Of a stretch of 49,386 nucleotides of DNA, positions 15,558-24,954 are shown one piece after another. The first letter of the stretch is position 1. Each line of letters opens with the position of its first letter. Source of the stretch: an uncultured Bacteroidales bacterium (lineage in GTDB: Bacteria > Bacteroidota > Bacteroidia > Bacteroidales > Muribaculaceae); NCBI GenBank assembly GCA_900542185.1, contig UQMZ01000026.1, forward strand, positions 1 to 49,386, written 5' to 3'. The notes under the pieces were generated by a model. It was not told the DNA's origin. It was given only the letters and a program-made list of their open reading frames with translations, and did no database searches. The translations under genes were made by a program, and so were the position numbers.

Positions 15558-16499
15558 ATGGTAAAGATCAGAAAATACGCCAACGTCATAGAGCGGTTCC
15601 TTCACGGAGAGAAGGGCCAGCGTTTCTTCAATTTTGCGTATTCCATCGGCGCCGCAGTCGTGATCTGGGGTGCGTTGTTCAAGATATTGCATCTTCCCGG
15701 CGGTTCGCTGCTGCTGTGCATCGGTATGGGCACCGAGATCGCGATGTTCGTGCTGACGGCGTTCGACCGTCCGCCGCGCGAATATGCGTGGGAGGATGTG
15801 TTTCCCGTGCTTGACACCAAGAACGCCGAGGACCGTCCCGACTTTTCGGGCGGCGGTGGCGGCGGCATCGTGATAAACGGCGGTGCCAGCGGCGACGACG
15901 TGACGCTGTCGGACAGCAACGTCAGCGGCGTAATCAACCTGCAGGGTGCCGGCGGCGCCGGATTCCCGCAGGTGACGGAAGAACAGCTGGAGCAGGGCGA
16001 GGAAATAGCCCGCGCCTCGCAGGATTATCTGGAGGGTATGCAAGGCATAGCCGAGCAGATGAAGAGCCTGAACGAGACCACACAGGCCCTGAACGAGGTC
16101 AGCGCCACCCTTCTCAATTCCTACCAGGCCATCACACAGAACTCCGAGAGTATCTCGACCAATTCGCAGGGATACGTGAGCCAGATGGAGGATCTGAACC
16201 GCAACATCGCGGGGCTGAACACCATTTACGAGATACAGCTCAAGAGCATCGCATCGCAGTTAGAGAGTATAGACCGCGTGAACCGCGGCCTGAAGGACAT
16301 TCGCGACATGTACGAGAAGTCGGCGCGCGAGTCAAGCCGCTACTGCGAGGAGACGGAGAAAATGGCCCGCTATATGAAGCAGCTTAACTCCGTGTACGAG
16401 AAGATGATCACCGCAATGACCATCAATATGCAGAATCCCATGATGGGCGGCTCGATGGCCGGAACAAACCCCTTCAACGAGTCGATGGACCGTCAGTAA
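15558..16499 (+). CDS. gldL: T9SS inner-membrane motor protein GldL/PorL
   Basis: A 313-residue inner-membrane protein with two N-terminal membrane helices (about 25-45 and 50-72) with FNFAYSIGAAVVIWGALFKI and LPGGSLLLCIGMGTEIAMFV. The Glu in the second helix is the residue thought to sense proton flow in GldL. A Gly-rich, low-complexity stretch (about 95-135) separates this from a long coiled coil (about 140-290). With GldM it forms the proton-driven rotary motor of T9SS. The low-complexity insert may make the protein longer than usual. Confidence 0.93.
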   Translation: MVKIRKYANVIERFLHGEKGQRFFNFAYSIGAAVVIWGALFKILHLPGGSLLLCIGMGTEIAMFVLTAFDRPPREYAWEDVFPVLDTKNAEDRPDFSGGGGGGIVINGGASGDDVTLSDSNVSGVINLQGAGGAGFPQVTEEQLEQGEEIARASQDYLEGMQGIAEQMKSLNETTQALNEVSATLLNSYQAITQNSESISTNSQGYVSQMEDLNRNIAGLNTIYEIQLKSIASQLESIDRVNRGLKDIRDMYEKSARESSRYCEETEKMARYMKQLNSVYEKMITAMTINMQNPMMGGSMAGTNPFNESMDRQ

Positions 16500-16510
16500 A
16501 CCGATAACAG

Positions 16511-18088
16511 ATGGCAGGCGGAAGTAACAATGTGGCGCGGATGTCGCCGCGTCAACGAATGATCAACCTGATGTACATCGTGTTGACGGCCATGCTGGCC
16601 CTCAACGTGTCGAGCGATGTGCTGAACGGCTTCAGCCAGGTGCAGGAGGGCATTGACCGTACCAATGTCAACATGTCGGCGCGCAACAAGGTGCAGTTCG
16701 AATACCTGGAGGGGCTGTATGCCAAGAACCCGACGAAAGCCGGGGCTGCCTGGGAACGCGGACAGAAGCTGCGCGACGAGTCGGTTCGCCTCTACGACAT
16801 GCTGGAGCAGTACAAGACACAGATAGCCAGGAAGGCCGACGGCGAGAAGGGCGATTACCATAACATCGTGAACAACGACGATCTGGAGGCCGCGTCGGTG
16901 ACGATGCTCAATCCCGCCTCGATGGAGGGACGCAAGCTGCGCGCCGCCTTGGGCGAATATTCCAAGGTGGTGACGGCCATGATAGCCGATCCGGCCAAAC
17001 GTAAGTCCGTGTCCGACATGCTGGCCACCAAGGACAGCCCGGCACCCGGTTCGGTGACGCCGCTGCCCTGGGAACAGCGTATGTTCGAGAACATGCCGGC
17101 CGTGGCGGCAGTGACCATGCTGACCAAGCTGCAGAACGACATTCGCCAGGCTGAGTCAGAGGCCCTGGCGTCGCTCATAACAAGTGTGGACATAGGCGAC
17201 GTGCGCGTCAACGAACTGAACGCATACGTCATCCCCAACTCCAACATGATAATACGTGGCGGCAAGTATTCGGCCAACATCGTATTAGCTGCAATCGACA
17301 CTACTCAGCGCCCCACGATATACGTGAACGGTTCGCGCCTAAGCAATCCGAACGGACTCTATGAGTTCGTGCCCGGGGCCGTCGGTACGCACGACTATTC
17401 CGGATACATCGAGGTGGCCCGGGGCGACGGCAGCGTCGACAAGCGCCCCTTCAAGTCATCGTACACGGTGATAGAACCCATGGCCACCATATCGCCCACG
17501 ATGATGAACGTGCTGTACGCCGGCATCAACAACCCTATATCCATCTCGGTGCCGGGCATACCGATGAACGCCGTGAACGCCACCATGACCAACGGCACGC
17601 TGACGCGCAACGGCGACACCTGGATAGCGCATCCCGGCAAGGTAGGCACCGAGGCCGTGATCTCGGTATCGGCCCAGCTGGAAGGCCGCACGCAGCAGGT
17701 AGGCTCCATGACGTTCCGCGTGCGCAAGCTGCCCGATCCTACGGTCTATCTCCCCGTGAAGGGAGCCGACGGCAACACCGTGCATTACAAGGGCAGCCCC
17801 CGACGCATATCCAAGGCCATGCTGATGGGTGCCGAGGGACTGGGAGCCGCCATCGACGACGACATACTGAACGTGACATACTCCGTGGTGTCGTTCACCA
17901 CCGCGTTCGTCGACCAGATGGGCAACTTCATCCCCGAAGTGTCGGACGGAAGCCGCTTCTCCGCGCGCCAGCGCGAGCAGTTCAAGCGGTTGAAACCCGG
18001 CAAGTCATTCTTTATCACCAACGTCAAGGCCAAAGGCCCCGACGGCATAACACGCGACATCTCGCCTATGGAGGTGGCTCTGAACTAA
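16511..18088 (+). CDS. gldM: T9SS inner-membrane/periplasmic shaft protein GldM/PorM
   Basis: A 525-residue protein with a short cytoplasmic N-terminus (MAGGSNNVARMSPRQRMINL), one membrane helix (about 19-38), and a long periplasmic part. An N-terminal helical domain (about 50-220) is followed by Ig-like domains D2-D4. The text RQRMINLMYIVLTAMLALNVS is characteristic. GldM dimers couple the GldL motor to the GldK/GldN ring. It lies 11 bases after gldL. Confidence 0.94.
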   Translation: MAGGSNNVARMSPRQRMINLMYIVLTAMLALNVSSDVLNGFSQVQEGIDRTNVNMSARNKVQFEYLEGLYAKNPTKAGAAWERGQKLRDESVRLYDMLEQYKTQIARKADGEKGDYHNIVNNDDLEAASVTMLNPASMEGRKLRAALGEYSKVVTAMIADPAKRKSVSDMLATKDSPAPGSVTPLPWEQRMFENMPAVAAVTMLTKLQNDIRQAESEALASLITSVDIGDVRVNELNAYVIPNSNMIIRGGKYSANIVLAAIDTTQRPTIYVNGSRLSNPNGLYEFVPGAVGTHDYSGYIEVARGDGSVDKRPFKSSYTVIEPMATISPTMMNVLYAGINNPISISVPGIPMNAVNATMTNGTLTRNGDTWIAHPGKVGTEAVISVSAQLEGRTQQVGSMTFRVRKLPDPTVYLPVKGADGNTVHYKGSPRRISKAMLMGAEGLGAAIDDDILNVTYSVVSFTTAFVDQMGNFIPEVSDGSRFSARQREQFKRLKPGKSFFITNVKAKGPDGITRDISPMEVALN

Positions 18089-18120
18089 CCGCCACGTAGC
18101 ACGCAATACAACGTACATTT

Positions 18121-19248
18121 ATGAAACTGTATCGTAAAATATTATTGACCGGTCTTGTGGGTCTGGCAGCCGCCGGGGCGATAGCCCAGGTGGAGAACGC
18201 CGGCACGGTGCGCCGTCGCTCGCCCAAAGAGAAACGCAATCAGGAGAAGGCCCAGCCCGGCGTCACCGAGCGTATGCAGGACTTCTACACCGTCAAGGAA
18301 CCCCACGACGCCGACCTGCAGTACATGCGCGAGATATATCGCCAGATCGACCTGTCGAAAGATCAGAACACTCCGTTATACTTCCCGGAGGATATAATCG
18401 ACGGACAGAAGAACCTGTTCCGCACCATCCTTGAACTGGTGGTGTCGGGCAAGGTGCCGGCATACGAATATCTGGACGGCCGCGAGGTGTTCACCGACAA
18501 GTATCAGCTCAAGGTGAACGACATGCTGGACCGTTTCGGCATATATTACACCACGGGCAAAGGTCATTCCGACCGTAACCCCAACTATGTGATCGAGGAG
18601 GCCGACGTGCCTACCACCCAGGTGCTGAACTACTATATCATCGAGAAATGGGAGTTCGATAAGCGCACTCACCGCATGCGCACCCGCGTGGAGGCCATCT
18701 GCCCCGTGCTGAACCGCACCGGCGACTTCGGAGGCGAGGCCAAGTACCCGATGTTCTGGGTGAAGTACGACCAGCTGCGCCCCTGGCTGGCACAGCAGTA
18801 CGTGTTCCTGACCGACGACAACAACCTGCCCCAGTACAGCCTGGACGACTACTTCAACCTCGGTATGTACGACGGCGAGATATACAAGACCAAGAACCTG
18901 CGCAACCAGTCGATGATGCAGATGTATCCGGACCCCGACGACCTGGCCCGCGCCCAGGACAGCATCGACAACCGTCTGAAGAACTACGGCAAGGACCTGT
19001 GGGTGCCGACCCGCGAGGAATACTTAGCTCAGAAAGAGCATGAGGAGGAAGTGGCCAAGGCCCTGGCAACCGGCGACACCATCCCCGAGCGCACCGTAGC
19101 CGCCGCCAAGGAGTCTAAGAAAGTCACGACAGCACGCACCAGCACCCGCAAGCGCGGCGCAAGAAAGCCCAAGACCGTTAAGCCGAAATCAACGTCAAGC
19201 GGCCCCGCATCGAACGCCGAGCGTTCTGTACGCCGCAGACGCAAATAA
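18121..19248 (+). CDS. gldN: T9SS ring protein GldN/PorN
   Basis: A 375-residue periplasmic partner of GldK. It has a signal peptide (about 1-22, ending AIAQ), conserved regions YMREIYRQIDLSKDQNTPLYFP (in parts) and YYIIEKWEFDKRTHRMRTRVEAI, and PMFWVKYDQLRPWLAQQYV. The C-terminal about 60 residues are a basic, low-complexity tail (TTARTSTRKRGARKPKTVKP) ending RRRRK, longer and more basic than I expect for GldN. Last gene of the cluster, followed by a strong terminator. Confidence 0.93.
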   Translation: MKLYRKILLTGLVGLAAAGAIAQVENAGTVRRRSPKEKRNQEKAQPGVTERMQDFYTVKEPHDADLQYMREIYRQIDLSKDQNTPLYFPEDIIDGQKNLFRTILELVVSGKVPAYEYLDGREVFTDKYQLKVNDMLDRFGIYYTTGKGHSDRNPNYVIEEADVPTTQVLNYYIIEKWEFDKRTHRMRTRVEAICPVLNRTGDFGGEAKYPMFWVKYDQLRPWLAQQYVFLTDDNNLPQYSLDDYFNLGMYDGEIYKTKNLRNQSMMQMYPDPDDLARAQDSIDNRLKNYGKDLWVPTREEYLAQKEHEEEVAKALATGDTIPERTVAAAKESKKVTTARTSTRKRGARKPKTVKPKSTSSGPASNAERSVRRRRK

Positions 19249-19276
19249 ATGTAACATTTTTTCTTTACGCCATATC

Positions 19277-19307
19277 GACCCGGTTCCTTACAGAGCCGGG
19301 TCTTTTT
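19277..19307 (+). terminator. Terminator of the T9SS cluster
   Basis: Arms GACCCGG (19277-19283) and CCGGGTC (19296-19302) are followed by TTTTTG. The T tract also supplies the -33 TTG of the parE promoter. Confidence 0.85.
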
Positions 19308-19335
19308 GATTTATGGCAGATTTTTTGTAATTTTG
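19306..19335 (+). promoter_or_regulatory. Promoter of parE-coaD
   Basis: TTG at 19306-19308, 19 bases, then TAATTTTG at 19328-19335. ATG follows eight bases later, giving a 5' leader of only a few bases. Confidence 0.75.
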
Positions 19336-19343
19336 TAGCTGTC

Positions 19344-21377
19344 ATGACAGAAGATCTTTTCAGCGCAAATATACCACAGACAGAGGAAGAACAACCTCAG
19401 GCACAGACTCCGGAGCAGGACGCGCCGGAAGTAGTCGTGTCGTCGGATGCGGGAGGCTATACCGACGACGCCATCCAGACACTGAAATGGAACGAGCACA
19501 TACGCCGCCGTCCCGGTATGTACATCGGCAAACTTGGCGACGGCTCGCATCCGGAGGACGGCATCTACGTCCTGATGAAGGAGGTGCTGGACAACTCGGT
19601 GGACGAGTTCAACATGAAGGCGGGCAACCGCATCGACATCACGCTGACCGATGAGGGCACCGTGACCGTGCGCGATTATGGCCGTGGCATCCCGTTGGGC
19701 AAAGTGAAGGAAGTGGCCAGCGAAATCAACACAGGCGGTAAGTTCGACGACAAGAATTTCAAGAAATCCGTCGGTCTGAACGGCGTGGGTCTTAAGGCCG
19801 TGAACGCCTTGTCGCGCACATGCCGCGTGGAATCGGTGCGCGACGGCCAGAAGGTGACGGTGCTGTTCGACCGGGGCGACCTTGTGTCGCAGACACCTCC
19901 CACTCCCACCGACGAACCCAACGGCACATTAGTGCAGTTCACCCCGGACGACGACCTGTTCAAAGGATACAAGTTCAACCCGGAGACCATCGAGATGATG
20001 GTGAACAACTACACCTACCTGAACGTGGGGCTGCAGCTGATGTTCAACGGCAAGAAATACCAGAGCCGCCACGGCCTGCTGGACCTGCTGCGCGAGAACA
20101 TGACCTCCGAACCCCTCTACCCCATCATCCACCTTAAGGGCGACGACATCGAGGTGGTGCTGACACACACCAACCAGAACGGCGAGGAATACTACAGCTT
20201 CGTCAACGGCCAGCACACCACGCAGGGCGGCACGCACCTGTCGGCATTCCGCGAGCACGTGACCCGCACCATCAAGGAATTCAGCGGCAAGAATTACGAA
20301 TTTTCCGACATACGCAACGGTATGGTGGCGGCCGTGTCCGTCAGGATTCAGGAGCCGGTGTTCGAGAGCCAGACCAAGACAAAGCTCGGCTCGAAAGAAG
20401 TGGCGCCTGATTCCACGTTGACAGTCAACAAGTTCGTGGGCGACTTCATCAAGAAGGAGCTGGACGACTACCTGCACAAGCACACGGCCGACGCCGAGAC
20501 CATGCTGGCCAAGATAGCCGCCAGCGAGAAGGAGCGCAAAGCCATGTCGGGCGTGGCGAAGTTGGCGCGCGAGAAAGCAAAGAAGGTGTCGCTGCACAAT
20601 CCCAAGCTGCGCGACTGCCGCATACACTACAACGACCCGCTGAAGGCCAACGCCAAGGAGGACCGACGCGACGAATCGGCAATATTCATCACCGAGGGCG
20701 ATTCCGCATCGGGCACCATCACCAAGGTGCGCAACGCCGAGACACAGGCTGTGTTCTCGCTGCGGGGCAAGCCGCTGAATTCATACGGCATGACGCAGGA
20801 GGTGGTGTACAAGAACGACGAGTTCAATCTGCTGCAGGCCGCGCTCAACATCGAGGACGGCATTGACGGACTGCGATACAACAAGGTGATAATAGCCACC
20901 GATGCCGATGTGGACGGAATGCACATCCGCCTGTTGGTCATCACCTTCTTCCTGCAGCTGTTTCCCGACCTGGTGAAGAAAGGGCACGTCTACATCCTGC
21001 AGACGCCGCTGTTCCGCGTGCGTGACAAACGCTCGGCGCGCCGCAAGAACGGCAAGCCGAAGGTGCGCAAGGCCACCCCGGAGGAGAACGCCAACAAGGA
21101 GAAGGATACCTACTACTGCTACACCGACGAGGAGCGTGAGAACGCCATCAGCAAGTTCGGCCAGTATTCGGAGATAACGCGATTCAAGGGACTCGGCGAG
21201 ATCAACGACACCGAGTTTGCGGAGTTCATCGGCCCGGACATGCGTCTGGACCAGGTGAAGCTGAAGCGCGAGGACGCCTACGACCAGCTGCTGAAATTCT
21301 ATATGGGCAAGAACACGCCTGAACGCCAGCAATTCATCATCAACAATCTCGTGATAGAAGATGACTCCGAAATCTGA
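19344..21377 (+). CDS. parE: DNA topoisomerase IV subunit B
   Basis: The ATPase subunit of the type II topoisomerase that decatenates chromosomes. The 677 residues include a GHKL ATPase (EVLDNSVDEF, about 83-92; VRDYGRGIPLGKVKEV; VGLNGVGLKAVNALS), a transducer domain (about 230-400), and a TOPRIM part with TEGDSASG (about 450) and IATDADVDGMHIR (about 519-531). It lacks the large insert of GyrB, and its place before coaD is the common Bacteroidales parE context. An acidic, Gln/Glu-rich N-terminal tail of about 35 residues precedes the ATPase domain. The last 17 bases overlap coaD. Confidence 0.9.
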   Translation: MTEDLFSANIPQTEEEQPQAQTPEQDAPEVVVSSDAGGYTDDAIQTLKWNEHIRRRPGMYIGKLGDGSHPEDGIYVLMKEVLDNSVDEFNMKAGNRIDITLTDEGTVTVRDYGRGIPLGKVKEVASEINTGGKFDDKNFKKSVGLNGVGLKAVNALSRTCRVESVRDGQKVTVLFDRGDLVSQTPPTPTDEPNGTLVQFTPDDDLFKGYKFNPETIEMMVNNYTYLNVGLQLMFNGKKYQSRHGLLDLLRENMTSEPLYPIIHLKGDDIEVVLTHTNQNGEEYYSFVNGQHTTQGGTHLSAFREHVTRTIKEFSGKNYEFSDIRNGMVAAVSVRIQEPVFESQTKTKLGSKEVAPDSTLTVNKFVGDFIKKELDDYLHKHTADAETMLAKIAASEKERKAMSGVAKLAREKAKKVSLHNPKLRDCRIHYNDPLKANAKEDRRDESAIFITEGDSASGTITKVRNAETQAVFSLRGKPLNSYGMTQEVVYKNDEFNLLQAALNIEDGIDGLRYNKVIIATDADVDGMHIRLLVITFFLQLFPDLVKKGHVYILQTPLFRVRDKRSARRKNGKPKVRKATPEENANKEKDTYYCYTDEERENAISKFGQYSEITRFKGLGEINDTEFAEFIGPDMRLDQVKLKREDAYDQLLKFYMGKNTPERQQFIINNLVIEDDSEI

Positions 21378-21846
21378 CGTAGGCCGGCGCATCGCCCTGT
21401 TTCCGGGCAGCTTCAATCCCTTTACCCGTGGCCACGAGTCGCTGGTGACACGCGCGCTGTCGATATGCGACGGCGTGACCATAGCCATTGGCATCAACAT
21501 CGAAAAGATGAATGCCGACACCGAAAGCCGCGTCCGCGCGATACGCGACCTGTATGCCGGCGACCCGAGGATAGACGTAATTACTTACTCTGAATTGACC
21601 GGGGAGTTGGCCAAAAGGCTCGGTTGTGCGTTTATACTTAGAGGGGTGCGCAACACTGCCGATTTCGAATACGAAATGAACATGGCCGACACCAACCGGC
21701 GTCTGTTCGGCATCGAGACCGTATTGCTCCCCGCGCTGCCTGAGTTAGCCTGGATTTCAAGCTCGACGGCACGCGAACTGGCCCGTTTCGGCCACGACGT
21801 TTCGGAGTTGCTGCCCTCGGGAAGCACACCCTCCCATACAAAATAG
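21361..21846 (+). CDS. coaD: Phosphopantetheine adenylyltransferase
   Basis: Transfers AMP from ATP to 4'-phosphopantetheine, the penultimate step of coenzyme A synthesis. The 161 residues match the family. The nucleotidyltransferase motif is FPGSFNPFTRGH (about 14-25), with RGVRNTADFEYEMNMADTNR (about 98-117) and the C-terminal WISSSTARELARFG. The start at 21361 overlaps the parE reading frame, implying translational coupling. The S41 protease gene follows by 22 bases. Confidence 0.95.
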   Translation: MTPKSDVGRRIALFPGSFNPFTRGHESLVTRALSICDGVTIAIGINIEKMNADTESRVRAIRDLYAGDPRIDVITYSELTGELAKRLGCAFILRGVRNTADFEYEMNMADTNRRLFGIETVLLPALPELAWISSSTARELARFGHDVSELLPSGSTPSHTK

Positions 21847-21868
21847 AACCCTGTTATTTGCATACGAT

Positions 21869-23479
21869 ATGAAGAAATTACTACTCGCCATTATATGTGT
21901 CGGCGCCCTGTGCGGAGCGGGACTGCTCAGCGCCCAGGTGTCGTCGAACCAGAAGCTCCGCGTGGCGGAGGCGGTAATCAACCAGTTCTACGTCGACACC
22001 GTCAACGAGGAGAAACTTGTGGAGGACGCCATCCGCGGAATGCTCGACAAACTCGACCCCCACTCGGCCTACAGCAACGCCGAGGAGACGCGCGAACTGA
22101 ACGAGCCGTTGGAAGGTAACTTCAGCGGCATCGGCATCAGCTTCAACATGAGCTCGGACACGCTCTATGTGATACAGACCATAGCCGGAGGCCCGAGCGA
22201 GCGCGTGGGACTGTTGGCAGGCGACCGCATCATAGCCGTTAACGACACCAACATAGCCGGTAACAACACCAAGAATTCACGTATCATGAAGATGCTGCGC
22301 GGTCCTAAAGGCACCACGGTAAACGTCAAGGTGTTGCGCCGTGGCACCGGCGCGCGTCCAGACACCATCGCCTTTACCATAACGCGCGACCAGATTCCCA
22401 TCTACAGCGTCGACGCCGCATATATGGTGGATAAGAAGACCGGCTACCTGCGCATCAACAAGTTTGCCGCCGACACCCGCCAGGAGGTGGAGGAAGCGCT
22501 GACAAAACTTAAGAAACAGGGAATGCAGCAGCTGATTCTTGACCTGACCGACAACGGCGGCGGCTATCTGAACGCCGCCACCGACATCCTCGGCGAGCTG
22601 CTGAGTCCCGGCAAGCTGACCGTCTACACCGAAGGCCGCGCCTCGGCACGTTACGACCATCTGAGTGAGCCTCACGGCACCAAACCGCTGTTCGACAAGG
22701 GGCGCCTGGTGGTGATGGCCAACCAGTATTCCGCATCGGCTTCCGAGATTACCTCGGGTGCCATCCAGGACTGGGACCGTGGCCTGATCGTAGGTCGCCG
22801 CACGTTCGGCAAGGGACTGGTGCAGCGTCCGTTCCCCTTCCCCGACGGCTCGATGATGCGCCTGACCGTGGCCCACTACTACACCCCCTCGGGTCGTGAC
22901 ATACAGAAACCCTACGACAAGGGCAACCAGTCGAAGTATGCCCACGACATACTGGACCGTCTCAGCTCGGGCGAGCTAATGCACCAGGACAGCATAAAGT
23001 ATGTGGACTCGCTGCGCGTAAACACTCTGCGCCTGAAACGCCCCATCTACGGCGGCGGAGGCATCAGCCCCGACGTGTTCGTGCCGCTCGACACGACCGA
23101 CTACACCAAGTATTACCGCGACGTCATGGCCAAGGGCGACATCAACAAGTACTGCATCCGCTACGTGGACACGCACCGCGACCGGATCAAGAAGAAATAT
23201 CCGGACGACTCGCAGTTTATCGCCAACTTCCAGGTTACGGACGACATGCTGAACGAGCTGTATGCCATGGCCGAAAAGGATGGCGTCAAGCCCAACCCCA
23301 AGGAGGCCGAACAGAGCAGGAAACTGTTCACCACCGTATTGAAGGGACTGATAGGCCGCGACATATACGACAATCCGACGTACTTCAAGGTCTACAACCA
23401 GTACGATCCGATATTCAAAGAGGCCTACCGCCTGATCAACAGTCCGGACTACGATAAAAAGCTATCCGCTCCGAACTAA
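21869..23479 (+). CDS. S41 family C-terminal processing protease
   Basis: An exported serine protease of the CtpA/Prc type (536 residues). It has a signal peptide (about 1-24, ending LLSAQ), a PDZ domain (about 77-160, GIGISFNMSSDTLYV and GLLAGDRIIAVND), and a catalytic core with the Ser in NQYSASASEITSGA (about 285-298) and the Lys in RRTFGKGLVQR (about 310-320). These enzymes trim or degrade periplasmic proteins from the C-terminus. The order parE-coaD-S41 protease is common in Bacteroidales. The specific substrate is unknown. Confidence 0.92.
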   Translation: MKKLLLAIICVGALCGAGLLSAQVSSNQKLRVAEAVINQFYVDTVNEEKLVEDAIRGMLDKLDPHSAYSNAEETRELNEPLEGNFSGIGISFNMSSDTLYVIQTIAGGPSERVGLLAGDRIIAVNDTNIAGNNTKNSRIMKMLRGPKGTTVNVKVLRRGTGARPDTIAFTITRDQIPIYSVDAAYMVDKKTGYLRINKFAADTRQEVEEALTKLKKQGMQQLILDLTDNGGGYLNAATDILGELLSPGKLTVYTEGRASARYDHLSEPHGTKPLFDKGRLVVMANQYSASASEITSGAIQDWDRGLIVGRRTFGKGLVQRPFPFPDGSMMRLTVAHYYTPSGRDIQKPYDKGNQSKYAHDILDRLSSGELMHQDSIKYVDSLRVNTLRLKRPIYGGGGISPDVFVPLDTTDYTKYYRDVMAKGDINKYCIRYVDTHRDRIKKKYPDDSQFIANFQVTDDMLNELYAMAEKDGVKPNPKEAEQSRKLFTTVLKGLIGRDIYDNPTYFKVYNQYDPIFKEAYRLINSPDYDKKLSAPN

Positions 23480-23529
23480 ACTCTAAACCATAAACCGAAA
23501 CTATAAACCTGACTTCTAACCGACCTGAC

Positions 23530-24954
23530 ATGAAACGCATATTTATATTCTCCATATTGACAGCCGTGGCCGGGCTGCTGACGCAGGGCGCCACGGTCAG
23601 CAAGTTGGCATTGCCGTGGGTATTTCCCGGCTATCGCAGTCTGTCGCGCCAGTGGCTTCCCGACACTGTGCCGCAAGCCACGCCCTCGATGTGGCGCGCG
23701 GCCGAGGATTCCATACGCGCCCGTGAGGAAGCCGAGATACGCGAACGGCTCATCAAGGCGGGCGTCAAGATACCCGACGACTACATGGCCAAGACCGACA
23801 CCGTGACCGTCGCCGGCACCGATACCGAATTGGACTGGGGCGACGCCATACCGTCGTATCAGGCTCCCGAGGAGCAGTTCGACTTCGACCATCCGTACGA
23901 GCTTAACACCTCCGACTGGCTGCGCGACGTGATACGCGAACGCAGCATAGCCGACGATTTCATGTATGGCCTGATGGTGAAACAGCCGCATTACATCCAG
24001 TATGCCGTGTGGGACCTGCCCGTACCGCCGTCGCTGCCCGAGGAGGACCATTCGTTCATAGCATACATCCGCGGCATGAACCTGCCGCAGGTGGACATCG
24101 ACGAGGTGGAAATATCACGTAAAGGTCCCGAAAAGCGCATCAACTGGCTGCATAACTTCAACATAGCGCTGCAACTGTCGCAGGCTTACATATCCCATAA
24201 CTGGTACCAGGGCGGCAACGACTACCTGGCGTTCTTCGGCAATTTCCTGTGGGACGTGCAGCTCAATCCGGTGTACAATCCCAGAGTGATGTTCCAGAGC
24301 ACCGTCAACTATAAGCTGGCTATCACGTCGACCCACGAGGACCAGTTCCACAAATACGCCATCTCGCAGGAACTGTTCCAGTACAACCTCAAGTTCGGTT
24401 ACAAGGCCGCCAACCGGTGGTACTACTCGCTGACGGGGCTGTTCAAGACGCAGTTCCTCAACAGTTATGCCTCCAATTCCGAGACGCGCACGGCTTCGTT
24501 CCTCAGCCCCGGAACGCTCAACGTCGGTCTCGGTATGACCTACAACTACGAGAAACCGAACAAGAAGCTCAGTTTCTCGGCCTCGATCGCGCCGCTGTCA
24601 TACAACCTGAAGATATGTCTTGACGACAAGATAGACCACGCATCGCTCGGCATGAAGCCCGACCAGCGCACGCTGCACGAATACGGTAGCAACGCCGAGC
24701 TGAACTTCTATTGCGCGTTCCGCGACAACATCAGCTACAGGAGCCGGCTGTTCCTGTTCACCGACTACAAGAACTTTGTGGGCGACTGGGAGAATACCCT
24801 CAATTTCCAGTTCAGCAAGTATTTCTCCACGCAGCTCTACTTCTATTTCCGCTACGACACGGCCACCGACTCGGGCATTGACCGCAAGTGGAAGAAGTGG
24901 ATGTTGAAGGAGATACTCAGCGTCGGACTGTCATACACATTCTCCACAAAATGA
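23530..24954 (+). CDS. DUF3078 outer-membrane barrel-like protein
   Basis: A 474-residue exported protein with a signal peptide (about 1-20). Residues about 170-474 carry the DUF3078 pattern: LQLSQAYISHNWYQGGNDYLA, many alternating strands (YYSLTGLFKTQFLNSY, LGMTYNYEKPNKKLSFSASIAPL), and a final strand ending SVGLSYTFSTK with a terminal-barrel look. It is probably an outer-membrane beta-barrel of unknown role. Its stop codon overlaps the next start (ATGA), pointing to an operon of three envelope proteins. Confidence 0.85.
   Translation: MKRIFIFSILTAVAGLLTQGATVSKLALPWVFPGYRSLSRQWLPDTVPQATPSMWRAAEDSIRAREEAEIRERLIKAGVKIPDDYMAKTDTVTVAGTDTELDWGDAIPSYQAPEEQFDFDHPYELNTSDWLRDVIRERSIADDFMYGLMVKQPHYIQYAVWDLPVPPSLPEEDHSFIAYIRGMNLPQVDIDEVEISRKGPEKRINWLHNFNIALQLSQAYISHNWYQGGNDYLAFFGNFLWDVQLNPVYNPRVMFQSTVNYKLAITSTHEDQFHKYAISQELFQYNLKFGYKAANRWYYSLTGLFKTQFLNSYASNSETRTASFLSPGTLNVGLGMTYNYEKPNKKLSFSASIAPLSYNLKICLDDKIDHASLGMKPDQRTLHEYGSNAELNFYCAFRDNISYRSRLFLFTDYKNFVGDWENTLNFQFSKYFSTQLYFYFRYDTATDSGIDRKWKKWMLKEILSVGLSYTFSTK

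Noticed and set aside
19344..21377. Assignment as gyrB
   Set aside because: Lacks the large GyrB insert and sits in the usual parE-coaD context; parE preferred, though the two are related.
24888..24950. Extended N-terminus for the gene ending at 25499
   Set aside because: It would overlap the DUF3078 gene by 67 bases and bury a clear signal peptide; the ATGA start at 24951 is better.
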